From the NCBI GenBank assembly GCA_035582835.1, contig JAYKAV010002486.1:925860-989859 (forward strand): 64,000 bases of DNA, in the 5' to 3' direction. The notes under the pieces are model-generated. The model searched no databases, was not told the origin of the DNA, and saw only the letters and a list, made by a program, of their open reading frames with translations. This document shows positions 11,801-24,900 of this stretch, in pieces. How positions within the stretch are numbered: position 1 is the stretch's first letter; each line of letters begins with the position of its first letter. Source of the stretch: Phoebastria nigripes. Lineage: Eukaryota; Chordata; Aves; Procellariiformes; Diomedeidae. Made by a program: the position numbers and the translations under genes.

Positions 11801-14800
11801 AGGCTGACTTTTTGGATTTTGTATTTTTAAGAGAAGTTTAGAGGCAAGTAAAAGGATTTTTCCACCTTACCTAAACTACATGAGAGGACAAAGGGAGGAC
11901 TGTCCAGAGTACAAACGATGACCTATGAGATTAAAAAGAAGTCTCTTTGTGGCAATTTTATCATCACTTGTAAGTGACAGAGTGCCAAAAGACAGGTTTG
12001 TGGCAGCAGCAATATATTTTCTTCAGGGCAGGAAAATCATCAACAAGGTGTCTGTATATGTGTAGCACTGCTTGAATATGAAAGCAATTTTCTGAAGCCC
12101 TGTGGCTTAATTCTATTGTTTTCGTCAAGAACGAATATTCTGGATCACAATCTTCAGTGACTGATAGTAATGGACACACTGTGAAAAATGGATGAGCAAG
12201 TTCCTCAGATGACGGCTGGACGAGGCTCCAGTACCATCAACAGCAATATTTGCATTTATCTAAAAAGAGATTAAATGCTAACAGGGTTTCAGTACATTTA
12301 TCTGCCTGGCTTCTGTGTATGGTTCCCATTAAATTAAAGGGGGAAAGGAAGTATGTAAAGGGAATAAAATGAAGAGAAAGAAGAAAAAGGCATGCTGCGT
12401 GTAGAGAGCAACTATAATCTTCCATATTCTAAAATACATTTATTCTAGAAAAATATCAACTAGAGATGCAGAAATACAAGTAGTGATACAACTGCTCAAT
12501 CAAAGTATAGGTAATGTGGGATAATGGAAATTATTGGATGATCTACCTCTAATGTACTAACATACCTTCAAGAAAACCTAATTATGCATCCAATATTAAT
12601 CCTTAATATCTTCTGAAAAACGCCTCAGATACATGAGAGCCACTTCTTTTCCTGCAGCAGGACCATATCCTCCAGCATTTGATGGCAACATAAATTACAA
12701 GCTTCTTTAATTATTCAGTTCCATCCAGCCTGGCCGACACCTTCATTATCTTCGCATGCAGAGCACCCTCTGACTTGGAGCAAAGACTGCGTGTACGGGA
12801 GCAGGTTCTGTCGACAAGCTCAAGGGATTCTCTTTTCACTGGCAAGTAGAGATAGTTGTTGGATTCTCCATCCACTCAAAATCAGCCCCAAAAAATCACT
12901 GGGTTTTTCCCAGTTATGGACTTGAATTAATGTTTTTTGTATAAATTATTTTGAGGCGTGAAGAATATTTGCATTTGATTCTATTTCTTCTGAAATCAAA
13001 GGATAAAACATATCTTAGGTAAGAACGAGATGGGACACTGAAAGGATTTGACTTCAAGTAAAAACTCAAGATTCTCATCCTGTTTCAGGCAAGAGTATAA
13101 TCTAGGTACAGGCTTTACTTTATGCATGTAAGTAGTCTCATTTCAGATATAGCAAAATTAAAGCAGATGGAGGTAAACATGGGCAAAATTAAGTCTGTTC
13201 AGTTCCTTGCACATATAAACTAAGGCATTTACCACCAAAACTTCAGAGCTATTTAGGCACCTTAATCTCTCTGAGAAGCTGGGCATTACTCAGGAACTGT
13301 TGAACTGGGCTTCTCCAATAAATAGAGCTGAAACAAAATGATATTTTAATGAATTTATGTGATTAATCTGATTAGAAAATCTGATTAGAAAAATATTATG
13401 ATTCTGTATTCAAATATATTGTCTTGATTTTTATACTTTGTATTTTTTGCATTAAAAAAACTACCTTTATATGAATTTTAAACTAGATTGTCTAGTTAGT
13501 GCAAAAATTATGCCATTAAAATAACATTGGGAAAATAGTTTTTGGAAGTATTAATTATTTGCTTATTTACAAATTGAAACTTTCCAAGTCTAATCATACA
13601 GGAAGGTTCATTATCTCTCTGCTGCAGGAGTAACACAGTTCTGCTGAAGACACATGTTACTAATTTGTTATAAAGTTCATAAAGATGGTGCCTTGGGGCC
13701 AAAGCACTGCCCATTCACAAAATTCAATGGAAGCTAGCAGTGCTTAGTCAAGGATAGGCTCTGCCCATAGCTTTTTCTATTCCTGCTTTTCTGGGGCAGC
13801 AAACTTTTACAGTCATCACTGGAGATTATATCCAAGATGATAAACAGTGTATGGGTATGCATATGCTGTTATCTCTTCAGCTAATGGAGAATTTTCCAGG
13901 CTGCGATGAAGTAAAAGGGTTGTCTGCTTACAGGACCCACAGTTTGCAAGGTGATGGCATCTCCTGTAGTAGGACTCTGTGTTGGTTACGTTGGTTAGGA
14001 AATATTTTTGCCTAACCTCCATGAAAAATGGAAAACTACAGCAATCTGTCTTTAACCCCCACTCTAATAAGCTGTGAACAGTAACGGCTGAATACAACTA
14101 TCACAAGTGAGGCTGCTATTTAGGTTAAATATAATAGCAGGCACTGACTACATGAAGGGTCATAAGGACAAAGGGGAACTGTTGGTGTTGTTAAACACCA
14201 GTTAAAAGCCTAACTGACTGCCTAACTAGGGAAAAGATTATTCTTTATACTGCAGGTATGAAGAGGGAATCACGAATACATTTCTATCTAACTCCTTTCA
14301 ATGACAGTAATTTTTGACACTGTTTGCTGTAAAAATAAATTTTAAAACACATTTAAATATGCATTTTGCATGTGTATTATTCCTCTAAATATAAAGCTGA
14401 TATGAAACCAGTATTGTGAATGTCTTTAGTGACTGCTATTGTCTATTTGAAGAATATTTCTTGAATTGAATTCACCATTGAATGAGTTTACCTCACAGCC
14501 ATAAAGATAACTCTTCTTTTTTAAAGGCAAATTGTAGAAGTATATAGTATTATAGTATAAGATAATGTAAAAAGTGTTTTGCAGTGAATTCCTGTGCAAT
14601 ATAACCAGCCTCAGATCCTCCACTTTGATTTCTTAAATTTCCTCAAAACCGACTCTCTCCATGAAAAAATATAGCTAGTCACAATGCAAGCCCATTACTG
14701 GATCGTGGAGGCCAGTCTTATTAAGGCCTGGGATTCTGGGAGGGAGCTCCAGAAAGACCAGACTATCAGCAAGAAAAATAAGTCCATTATTTACCAAGAT

Positions 14801-17800
14801 ATTGGCGTTCCGTCTCTTCATTCAACTACTTCTAACACCGCACATGAGAACTACAGTACTGAAAATATACTGTATCAGGAATGGCACACAAGATCTATGA
14901 ACAATTTGTCCCTCCTGTCATTGCCAGAACAAGCCTCACTGCAGATCAGAAATGAAGCAAAACAAAAGAAAAACCTTAAAAAACCTCAAGCAGCAGATAC
15001 TCCATTCAAACAACCCACACATCAAGGGCTAAATTTTCAAAATTTGCAAAGAACAGTATTTATGTGAAAATACACAATGCATACATGCGTCAGTGAGGCA
15101 TTTCTGAATGTATGCATCCAGTTTCTCATTTAAGGTACAGGTATCTGTATTTTACCCTGTACTTGATACAGCTAGACATTGAAATCACCTAGGTACTTTG
15201 TTCAATGTAAAAATAATAAATTATTTCAGGAATGAAAATTATTTAAATTCTTAGAGGTTAAAAGAGCAGCTAACAAACTGTAACACTGGAATGCTTTATA
15301 TGAAGAACATTTCTACAATATTTGGGATAGATGAAATAGACAGTCAAGCAATGATCTCTGAACCATCAGCCCTGTGGTAGCCTAAACAACAAAGTAATGT
15401 AATTCCTTTCCTACATTCATCAAGCTCCATCTGAAAAACTAGGTGTCTTGTCTCCACAGCCCACACACAAGATTTTCACAAGCTCTCTCTCCTAAAGGTT
15501 GCAATATTTCTTTATATTTTAGCCTAAATTTATTTATTCATATGTTTACTCATCTATACTAATTTGTTTTCAGTCAACAATGCCCTTGAGTTTAGGCAGT
15601 TCTCAATCCCTTGTGTCCACCTTCCTGATGTAATTAAAGCAATCACATCCTCCTCCAGCTTACTTTTTGCAAGACTAATAAAACCCTGTTGTGATCTCCA
15701 GCTCCTTGATCATCCAGGGAACTTTTCTTCGCAATTGTTTCTACTTGATTTCAGTTTTATTGTNGATAAGTGAGCAGAATTTTATCAGTGCTCCAGATGA
15801 GATCTCACTAGGGCCTTATAAAATGGCATTCACATTTCCTTCTCTCTTGGGAACATACCTGATATATCCCAAGACTGCCTACTTTTCACAGTCCTGCATC
15901 CAACCAATTTCAGATCAATTTCCTTTGACCAACGAAGGTTGCATCCACGTTGCTTGAGACACCTACTACAGGTAACAGCAGAGGACACAGCGACAAATGG
16001 TGCAGAATTACTCATGCCCGCACTGCTTGGGACATGCAGTCCTTCTTCTAGTGAGTGCCAACCAGGTCCAAATTGCAAAGCACTTGATCTGGGTCCCCTG
16101 TGATGCCTGCATGTTACTCCTGTGGCCCTAAGAATTAATGCTGATTCTCATGTGGCTTTCCAGTTAAGGTGCCCAAAATAAAAGGGAAACTGAATTGCAG
16201 TATGCCAGAGTAATGTCAGACCAAGGACACTGTTTGGACGTGTGCGATATATGAGAGGTACTGGGTTTGCTGAAACAGGGTTGGATGGCTAAGGCCATCC
16301 ACGCAGGGCAAAGGGAATTAAACATGTGTTTAAGCTCTCCCTATCTGTACATCAGAAGTAGTCCCTGGAGTGAACTACACCTTCTAGCTAATAACACACT
16401 TGGATTTCCCCTGGGAAGGAATTAACGGTGAGGTCTGAGAGAAAGTGTCAGGATCCAACATACTGCAGTGTAGCTGATCAGGAGAAGACCCAAAAGTGAG
16501 CTGAGGATTTCCATCATTTCACCAGCGCACGCATATACACTTTTTTTTCCTCTGTTATTTCCAACAGATGGTGGCCCCTTGCTTGACAGAAAATGCTGCT
16601 ATTGCTCTCCATTGATCAGATCAATGCAAATTACTTTTACATTTTCTTTATGTTTAATTTAAATTGAATCATCTCACAGTCACCTCTTAGATTATTTTCT
16701 GTGGCCATTTCATCCTTAAAATCTCCACTGTTTCCCTACATTAAATATAAAATAACATCAACTTGTATTGATTCAATGACTGTTTACTGAAGAAATCAGT
16801 CTGTTACCAGTCTGTTACCTACAGATATACAACTAAACAAAACAGCACCTGTGAAAAATGGAACTCCTCTATCATGCAATTATTAGAAAAGTCCATGATA
16901 TGATTTTGCCGTGTTTCAACTAGCTGTCTCAGCCAACTTCTAAGCACAGTTTAGGAGTTACCGCAAGCTGGCAAATAGTCTCAATTGGCAGCGTACATGG
17001 AGGCAACCTGTTTGAAGACTAAAAGCATTTAATAATATGGACATGGGTTATGCCATGCTGTTGGCTTCTGCATCAGAAAATAGTCCCAGGCCCTCTTAAT
17101 TTGCTGGTGTAGACTTGGCCCACATCATTATTAGCCTTGCCTAAAGATAAACCAAATATTTGAAACTCATTTGGAATTATTACAACCACTTAAATACATT
17201 TAAATCTGTATTTAAATGCATTTCTTCAATGTGTGCAATGGTTTGCCATTTCGTCAGCTCTTTAGGAGATGAGACATTCGTTAGAGTCTTCTAACCTTGT
17301 TTGAATATACTGAAATCTAATTGTGAACATCACAGCTCACTTTACCTCTGTGATGAACAGAACCAGTCTCTGCATTCACACGCCTCTAAACTTTGGGCAT
17401 TTTGCCCAGCTTTGCTACTGGTATGGAGAAAATGATATTTTAGTTTTACAGGGCTTTTTCCTATAACACTAAAACCATCGAATTCCTGGAAGATATTTTC
17501 TGTGCATAGAAAAGTGGGACTATAAAAAGAACATAAACCTGCAAAGGTGGTCAGAGATTGTGATCATACAGAGTTTGTGCAGATCATATAGGGTTTCAGA
17601 GAGGCAAAACCTTATCAACAGAGACACAGCAGCTCCAGCCACTATCCTGCAGAGACACACACATTTACGTTTCCCCTTGCGTGCACCACTGACTCCAGTG
17701 GGACCACACATATGTACAAAGCTCAGCAGGATCAGGGACTGCCTGTTTCAGACTCTTCTGTGATCCTGACTGGCTCCTCTAGGTTCTCAGTAATTAATAA

Positions 17801-18479
17801 GTGATCACCGTCATGCATTACGCATTCAAAAATCTTTTTCTTATACTGCTATTTCTTTGTTCTCCCAAGTAACATACAGGTTGAATTCTTATAAACACAT
17901 TGCTCTAGGTTGCTGTTTTATACTTACTCGGGCTGCATCTTTGTGCCCTTGCTTTCCCAACTACTCTCACTAATGCTCGGGAAATGCCCAGGTTGATTTT
18001 GTTAGCATTTTTATAGTACTGGGAGCAAAGAAGGAGGGGATAATGAGAAGGAAAGGGATCATTTATCAAGACAGAGAATTAAAAGCAAGACTTTAACAAA
18101 AATGTATTTGGGTTAAGATTTTAAATGGCATTTGCCTGAATTGTCTGGGAACCAATTTCCATCCGCTCTATCCTCCTGTGGCCAGAAGGCTTATACAATG
18201 CATTTTACACTGTGATTTTCCCCATATCAGGGGATAACAGGGGGGAGTTATTTCAGATTCTACTATGCTTCCAGAGTTTCAAAGCTGAGTCTTAACCTTT
18301 CAATCTGCTTATTAATACTCATGTCATGGCTCCTGTTGAGAAAGAGGTTTAGTGTCACTGTCCTCAATCAGTGTCCTTTCATTCACTTTCATTAAAGAAC
18401 CATGTTTTCCTGACAAAGGATAACAAATGGACGCTGTGGGTCCCTAATGTGCTTTTTGACTACAGAGCCTGTACCATTT
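8823..18479. other. Intergenic DNA, no gene recognised
   Basis: The DNA is AT-rich with scattered single-N positions. The largest open frames (113 codons at 10963-11304 plus, 108 codons at 10925-11251 minus, 127 codons at 14684-15067 plus) have no recognisable domain, and the first two simply overlap each other on opposite strands. A small tandem repeat of a 13-base ATCTGATTAGAAA unit lies near 13366-13392. I see no promoter, RNA gene or transposon. Confidence 0.5.
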
Positions 18480-18910
18480 CTCTGAAGCAATGGCAATTAT
18501 TTGTCATTTTAATATGACTTGGCAAGGAGATCCAAAAACATATGACCATTATTCATCAATATGTATATCTTGTGCTTGCATTAATATTAGAATATCATTA
18601 TTATTACCCTGACATTGTATGAGCTGGATAAAATTACATCATGTAAAAAATGTATTAAGCTATATTCAGTTATATCCATACAGCAAGGCAAAAGCAATTT
18701 AAAGACCTGTAGCAGCTCTGTGTTGAATGCTGCAGTTTATTCTGATTAGCAGTGAAGCCCCCTTACCTGTCTATTAATGAAATATATTTCTGTATCGCTC
18801 CGCTGTTAATTGGAAACAGCATAGTTCTGTATTACTATTGTTACCAAACATATACAATGATTTAATCGATTTTCTTTGTTCCTAAAATCTCATGATATTT
18901 AATACTCCTG
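18480..18910. other. Candidate conserved non-coding block
   Basis: This AT-rich stretch has unusually varied, non-repetitive content with many homeodomain-type TAAT/ATTA cores: ATTAATATTAG, GTCTATTAATG, GTTAATTGGAAAC and TTTAATCGATTT. It has no long homopolymer and few open frames. Such texture is typical of vertebrate developmental enhancers, and gene deserts often carry them. Conservation cannot be judged from one sequence, so this is inference only. Confidence 0.22.
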
Positions 18911-21900
18911 GCATTCCTGGTACATGATTAAAAAAAAGTCAATTTCTGTTAATTTTGGGGAATGGCATAGGCATGTTTCTCCCATTTCTTATAGGTGTGT
19001 TTGTTGCTACTGTTTGTGTTCAAGCTATTGCATATTTCTATAAATTTGAGCTTGTATGTGATACTTGAGTCCAGTGCTAGGCTCATTATTATTTTTTCCT
19101 ACAGAGGAATAAAAGAGTTGTGCTTATGTCAATGACAGTTGGATTTAGATCAAAAATTACTGGTTAAAGCCAGAGCGATACTCCTATTGTTTCCTGGTAT
19201 TGTTAAGAATGGAATTAGAAGTGGATGAAGAAAACATCTAACGATATTTAATATTTTTCTTCTCATTCCCCTCCACCTGAAAAACAACATCACCCTATGA
19301 AAAAAAGTGAGGTAGAAAAGTCTAGGAGTAAAAGCTCTGTAATAAAATTCAAGGGCCGCAGGTTCTATTCAAGTAGGCTGTTAGCCTTCATTGCAGAGTT
19401 AATTCAGGTTATTCCTCCCAAGAGAGTATGACTTGAAGAAGAAAGACCCCACCAGGAAATTATATTTGAGTAGTTATGTTTTCCCAGGTGACAAACTTAT
19501 TTTTGCATGACATTAAAAAAGCTTCAGAGACAATCATGCACCTTACTGTGCACTATGTACTTAGATTAATATCTGTTATAGGAAGGGCTCCACTTTGATC
19601 ACTTGAGTGCTTTCTTAGTAGGCAGAAGAAGAGAGTTGTAAGATGCTATTGAACTACTTCATGGAACAACATAACGTGAAGCAATAGTTGCGTCAACTTA
19701 GGAGCAAGCACATATGCAGGCAAACAAAGGCACATCAATTATGCGGGTGGAGGGATTTTTGCAGAATACCATTTTGTGCAATTGAGGCAAAAAGACCAAA
19801 GACATGAAGAGAAAGAATCAATAAATCAACAATATGTCCTGAACAACACCGGGAGTATAGCCCAAAAAAAAGCCCAGCAAGAATTATGCCAAGTGCTATC
19901 TGAAAGAGGCTTATAATTCCTGTCATTTTATGCACTCTTTGTAAATAAAAAGGATGATATCGAGACACCTGACTCCCTCAACAACTTCTCCTAAAAGAAA
20001 TATCTCACTGAACAATTGCTCAACTCAAAAAAGAGATATAGGAGTATTCTTTCCACTACTGTTCGTATGTCGTCTTCACCCACGTGCCAAGTAAGCAGTC
20101 CAGTCAGAGGGAGATAAGTAGGCCTGGCCAGTGCAAAAAACAAATGCAGCATCAGGATGGGGAGTAGCAGGATCAGTGAAGGAGTCAGCACCATAACAAT
20201 CACATAAAGCAGTGAAGAACAGGCGAAACGTGATCTGGACTGCTCTTAAACAGGTTTTGGTAAAGATTATAGCAGAGGGATTCCACAAACACGTGAAACT
20301 TCATGTAGCATGAAGCCAGTATCGTAGTTTTCCATTCTTTACTAAGCATAGGAATGTTTTAGATATTTCAGGTTGGAAATACGTTTTTTTCAGAAGTCAA
20401 ACCCACAAAAGGACCGAGCTGCTCTAAAACTGCGAGGGATTTGACATACACAGAAAGAGAGAGGAAACAGAAAGATGGCAGCGAGCCACCCTGTTCCCGT
20501 CCCAAAGCTCGGAGGTACCAAGTCCTGCTCTGTAAAACAAGAGAATCAAGTGAACAACAAAATAATAAAGCCATTGGAGAGCTTGATCGAAGAGGAAGAA
20601 TCCAAGGCTTAGCTACATGGGATGGCTCTCTGAGCAACAAGGTCTGGAGATAGTGAGCTATGGTTAGACATTTTATATCTGCCCAGAGTGGATTCACTAG
20701 GGTGTANTTTTAATACCACTTTGGGATTGACTTTCTGTTTCCTACCTTTTGATGCAAAATGAGTGAGCATGTGGCCAAAGCAGCCGCATCAATGCTCAGT
20801 TATTGCTTGGAGTGCTTAACAAACATGCCTTTTCAGTGTTTTCTCAAGTGTATATATTATGGTAAGAGCAGCAATATTTCTTCAGCCTTCCGAGAGCATG
20901 AGTGGGAACAAAGAAAAACGGAAAACACAGCACAACTAAGACCATCACCCTTAAATAAGAACAACTACACTACAAAGCACTGAAGGAAGTCACACTGACT
21001 AAATATCTTTAATATGTGCACATATTTGGCACTTTTCTTGTGAATCTTTAAGATTCAGGTTGTTTATCTTTCCAGTTTTTAGTAAACAAAATACAGCTCC
21101 AGTGAGCTGCAAGAAACCACTTTGTGCAGAATGGTTTGAGGAAGCCCAGAACAGCATCTGAAATAGCAAATCACCTGCTGGTGCTATAGAGACAGATGAT
21201 ATCCTAAAAATAACCTAAAAAAAAATTAAAAATTGCAGCCTTTATTAGTTTCCTGACCTGGCTTACCAGTGGGAACCCCACTACCAGACCTATTGGCACA
21301 GCAGCCAGGGGGGAGGCACATGACAGAGCAAACGGCTTGAAGTGAGCGCTGGCGACAGACAAGCTAGGACTGCTGCTGAAAGAAATGTACATTAAATATG
21401 GCACAGTAAAATAAATCTCGTGTAAGCTTTATGTCTTTTTAGGACTGCACGTTTGTGTAATTGCTCAGAAAACAGCAACATTTTTTCCTCATGCTTCATT
21501 GGAGAGGACCCATAGGAATACACTGGGCACATGCTTGGTGGCCACTAGTAGTGGCCTGAAAAATCAAACCTTGCACGAAGCTACGAAGGGTGGCCACAAA
21601 CATTTGAAGTATATAAAGAACATTATCTCAGAATAATCTAGAACAAAGAATATTGGTCTGATGTTTAAGGTCTGGAAAAATATGGAACCAATATAAGAAA
21701 TCCCTTGGTGCTCTTAAGAGTTTGGAATAGACACAGGAAGGCAGTAATGGCTTTGCTCTCATGGAGTTCCTTTAAAATGAGACCAAATAAAGCACTGGAG
21801 GATAAGAATGATGGAACAAGACCTTTCTTTGCTATAATTTGGGGGTTCTCTTTCATCACTTGATCAATTTCTACATTGTCAATAAAGAAAACAGAGATGT

Positions 21901-24900
21901 AAAAAGGAAAAGGAAATACAGAAGGCACCAAGGCTTATGCTAAAATACAGATATCATTTAATAAATTTGAAAGTCTTTTTTTCTTCATGCAAAAATTTTC
22001 TCACTTTACTGTTTCTTGAATCTATCACATTTGCTGACATTTGCCACATTTTGCATGACACAGCAATTTTCTGGTAAACTCTCCGGGACAATGATTATCT
22101 TCTATATTTGTTAATATAGTGCACAAAAACCTGAAACTTTCATCCCTTTTTCAGGTCCCCAAGCAGTGGTACTGAAAAAAAAAAAAAAGAAAGGGTATTA
22201 TCTTGTACTTTTTAAAGCTGCAAAATATATTTTTGTTGCTGCTCTTTTCTTCCTGTGAAGGCAAATATTTATCTTGAGAGGTCAACTACACATAATAGAA
22301 GCAGGGTATCCCACACAGTACAGTGCTGCACCAAGAACGTCTTCAGACTCCCTTCTCGAAGGATACTTACTGTCCTTGACCTTGACTGTCCTTTGGGAAA
22401 GAGAGAAAGTTCTGTCTTAGCTTTCCTAAGCAGTAGCAAAAGCTAATCAAACTCACTTTGACTTCCATTTCCAGCATGTGTGTTGCCTTCTGATGAAGAC
22501 TGCTGCCCACTGAGAGCTTAACCCAAATCTAAGACATTTCCCACAGGATCTCTGGGTACGCTGACACAGTAAGTAACTCCATGTCAACTTCAAGTAATTT
22601 TTAGCTAATCTGTGGTTCTCCAGAATTTACCTTCAGAATCCCAGTTATATTTTGACCTGGAGAGCCTTGTATTTTATCATAAATTTTGACAGCAAAGAAA
22701 TGTTAAATTAATTTGGCAGAAAGGGAAATGTTCCAATAGGAAAGAGGTTTTTTTATCCCATTCTAGCTTCTCCTTAAATAGAAACACTGTGTATGGCACT
22801 GTTTATAGCTTGACAGTGGCATTCTTATGAATGCACATCTGGACGATATTTGCACCCGATTAAACCTCAATGCAAACATAGTCTCAGAGAGCTCTGGAGG
22901 ATATCCTGGGATGGGGCAGGAAAGAGCATTCTAAGGAGCAACTGATGGCGCTTGCGATGAGGTGTAGCTTGTCTACTTGGTTGACAGTCACTAACGCCCA
23001 GTGCTACTAAATTCTGCCAATAAAATACACTTTGGGTGAGCTTTTCTCATCTATTCCTCTTTTCACCTCTTGAGAAAGAGGATACCCAAGACCACCATCA
23101 TGAAGACGACCTTCTGTTCTAACAGAGTTATAAAGCTAGCATCTGGAAAAGAAATATCCAAATCACGTGTTTCCAAAAGTCTACATTTTGGCAATTCAGC
23201 TAAAGAATAAAATAAAAGCGGTATGAATATATTAAAATAAATTAGCATTAAATTATCACATTGTTTGAATCCACAAGTTGATTAAATAATCTTAAATAAC
23301 TCAATTCTTATTAAGGTCTATGTAATAATTTTAGTTGTGATGCTATTTAGTTCTGTCACAAAGCAATAGGACTTTATCTACCTCAACCAATATAGGTTCC
23401 AGAAAAAAAAGTAATATAGTAGTAGTCAAAAACTCACAGATAAAACTAAAAATTTCAGCTGATTACATCTCTGATGTTAAGTAAGGCAGCCTGCTCAAAC
23501 TATCACTTGTCAGTTTGCAGTGAATCTTTTCTCTCTTAATACAAGAATGTAATCAAATGTTTAGGTATAATTCAAGATAGCGTGTTATATTTCATATTCA
23601 TAGTAATGTGATCTCTCAGGATCAAACGCTGAACTTCTGATGATGTAATGACCTAGGTAATAGATCTTTTACATATCAGGATCGTCTAATCTATTGGCTG
23701 CTTCAATATATGGGAAATGAATTATTTGAGACTGGCCAAACAAACTTCGGTACAGAACAGTCTACAAAAGACAATTTTTCAGGATGTTCATTGATTATAT
23801 ATTTTCCTGGGGATGGTAATGGGAGTAAGAAATGGGTGGCAACTACAGCTCAGCTCTCTCCTTGCTCCAGTCCAGAGTAGTACTTTTATTTTCACCCTCT
23901 ACTTGGTGACATTCACCAGCTCTTCCATTCACTGCAGCTGGGCTAAGCTGCCACCGCTACCTAATGTTTCCAGTGATGGTCCTGTTGGGTCATGACCACA
24001 AATTGCTATGGTGAAAGGACCTTGAATTGACTGCAACATGATATTTTACATTTTGCTTAAAAATCTCATTGTCCAAATGTTTCTTCTTAAAAAATCTGAT
24101 ATTCTTTTTTCAGATCAACTCTGGTTTCAAACACAAAAAATAACATTTTAAAAACATCTTTACACTATCTGCTGGAATTAAAGATGAAGACTGGTAAACA
24201 GAAGTTGATAATTATGCAGCATGATTTTCGCAACCATTGGGGTTTTCTTCAACTTCAGGAAGTCGGAAAGATTAATCAGTACTCCTATTGATCCTGATAC
24301 TTACTCTTTTTTCTTTTTTGTTCATCTTAGGTTGAGAGGGTGCAGAAAGCGTGAACCTCTTTGTTAAGCATAATGTCACTGCATAGCTAGAAGCTGGCAT
24401 CTAATGAATAATGGTCATTTTATACAAATACAATAGCAAGACTTCTTCCTGTTACTCAGTTTTGATCATGGGGCTCTCGATTACTTCCTTGGCACCTGTA
24501 ACTCAGCTCAAAAATTTCTTTGGCAAAAGGGAAAAAAAAGTAGCTCGTAAAAAGTTGGAAGTAAAACCATACAATATTCCAATCATTCATTAACTCATAT
24601 ATGCCCAGAGAACTGCAGTTTTACAGGAAGATGCTTATAATGTTTCCTGTACATTTTTTGAATTTTATAGTTCTAGAAATTATTTACTGACACACAAANC
24701 CTAGAAGAGAATGTCAGCTTTGGTTTATCACAATAAAAATCTATTATTCCAAATAACCCACAATCTGTGGGGGAGAGATACAATGGCAGAACTTCCAGAA
24801 GTTGCTTCAGGAAGCAAATCACAGGTTTAGTCATTAGGCAAGCAACTGAAATAAGTAAAAGATTTGTTTGCTTAAAACAGGAGAGCTCAGTCCCACTGCG

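Noticed and set aside
14684..15067. A 127-codon plus-strand open frame
   Set aside because: No family, splice or promoter support. Length is within what chance gives in a 64-kb window.
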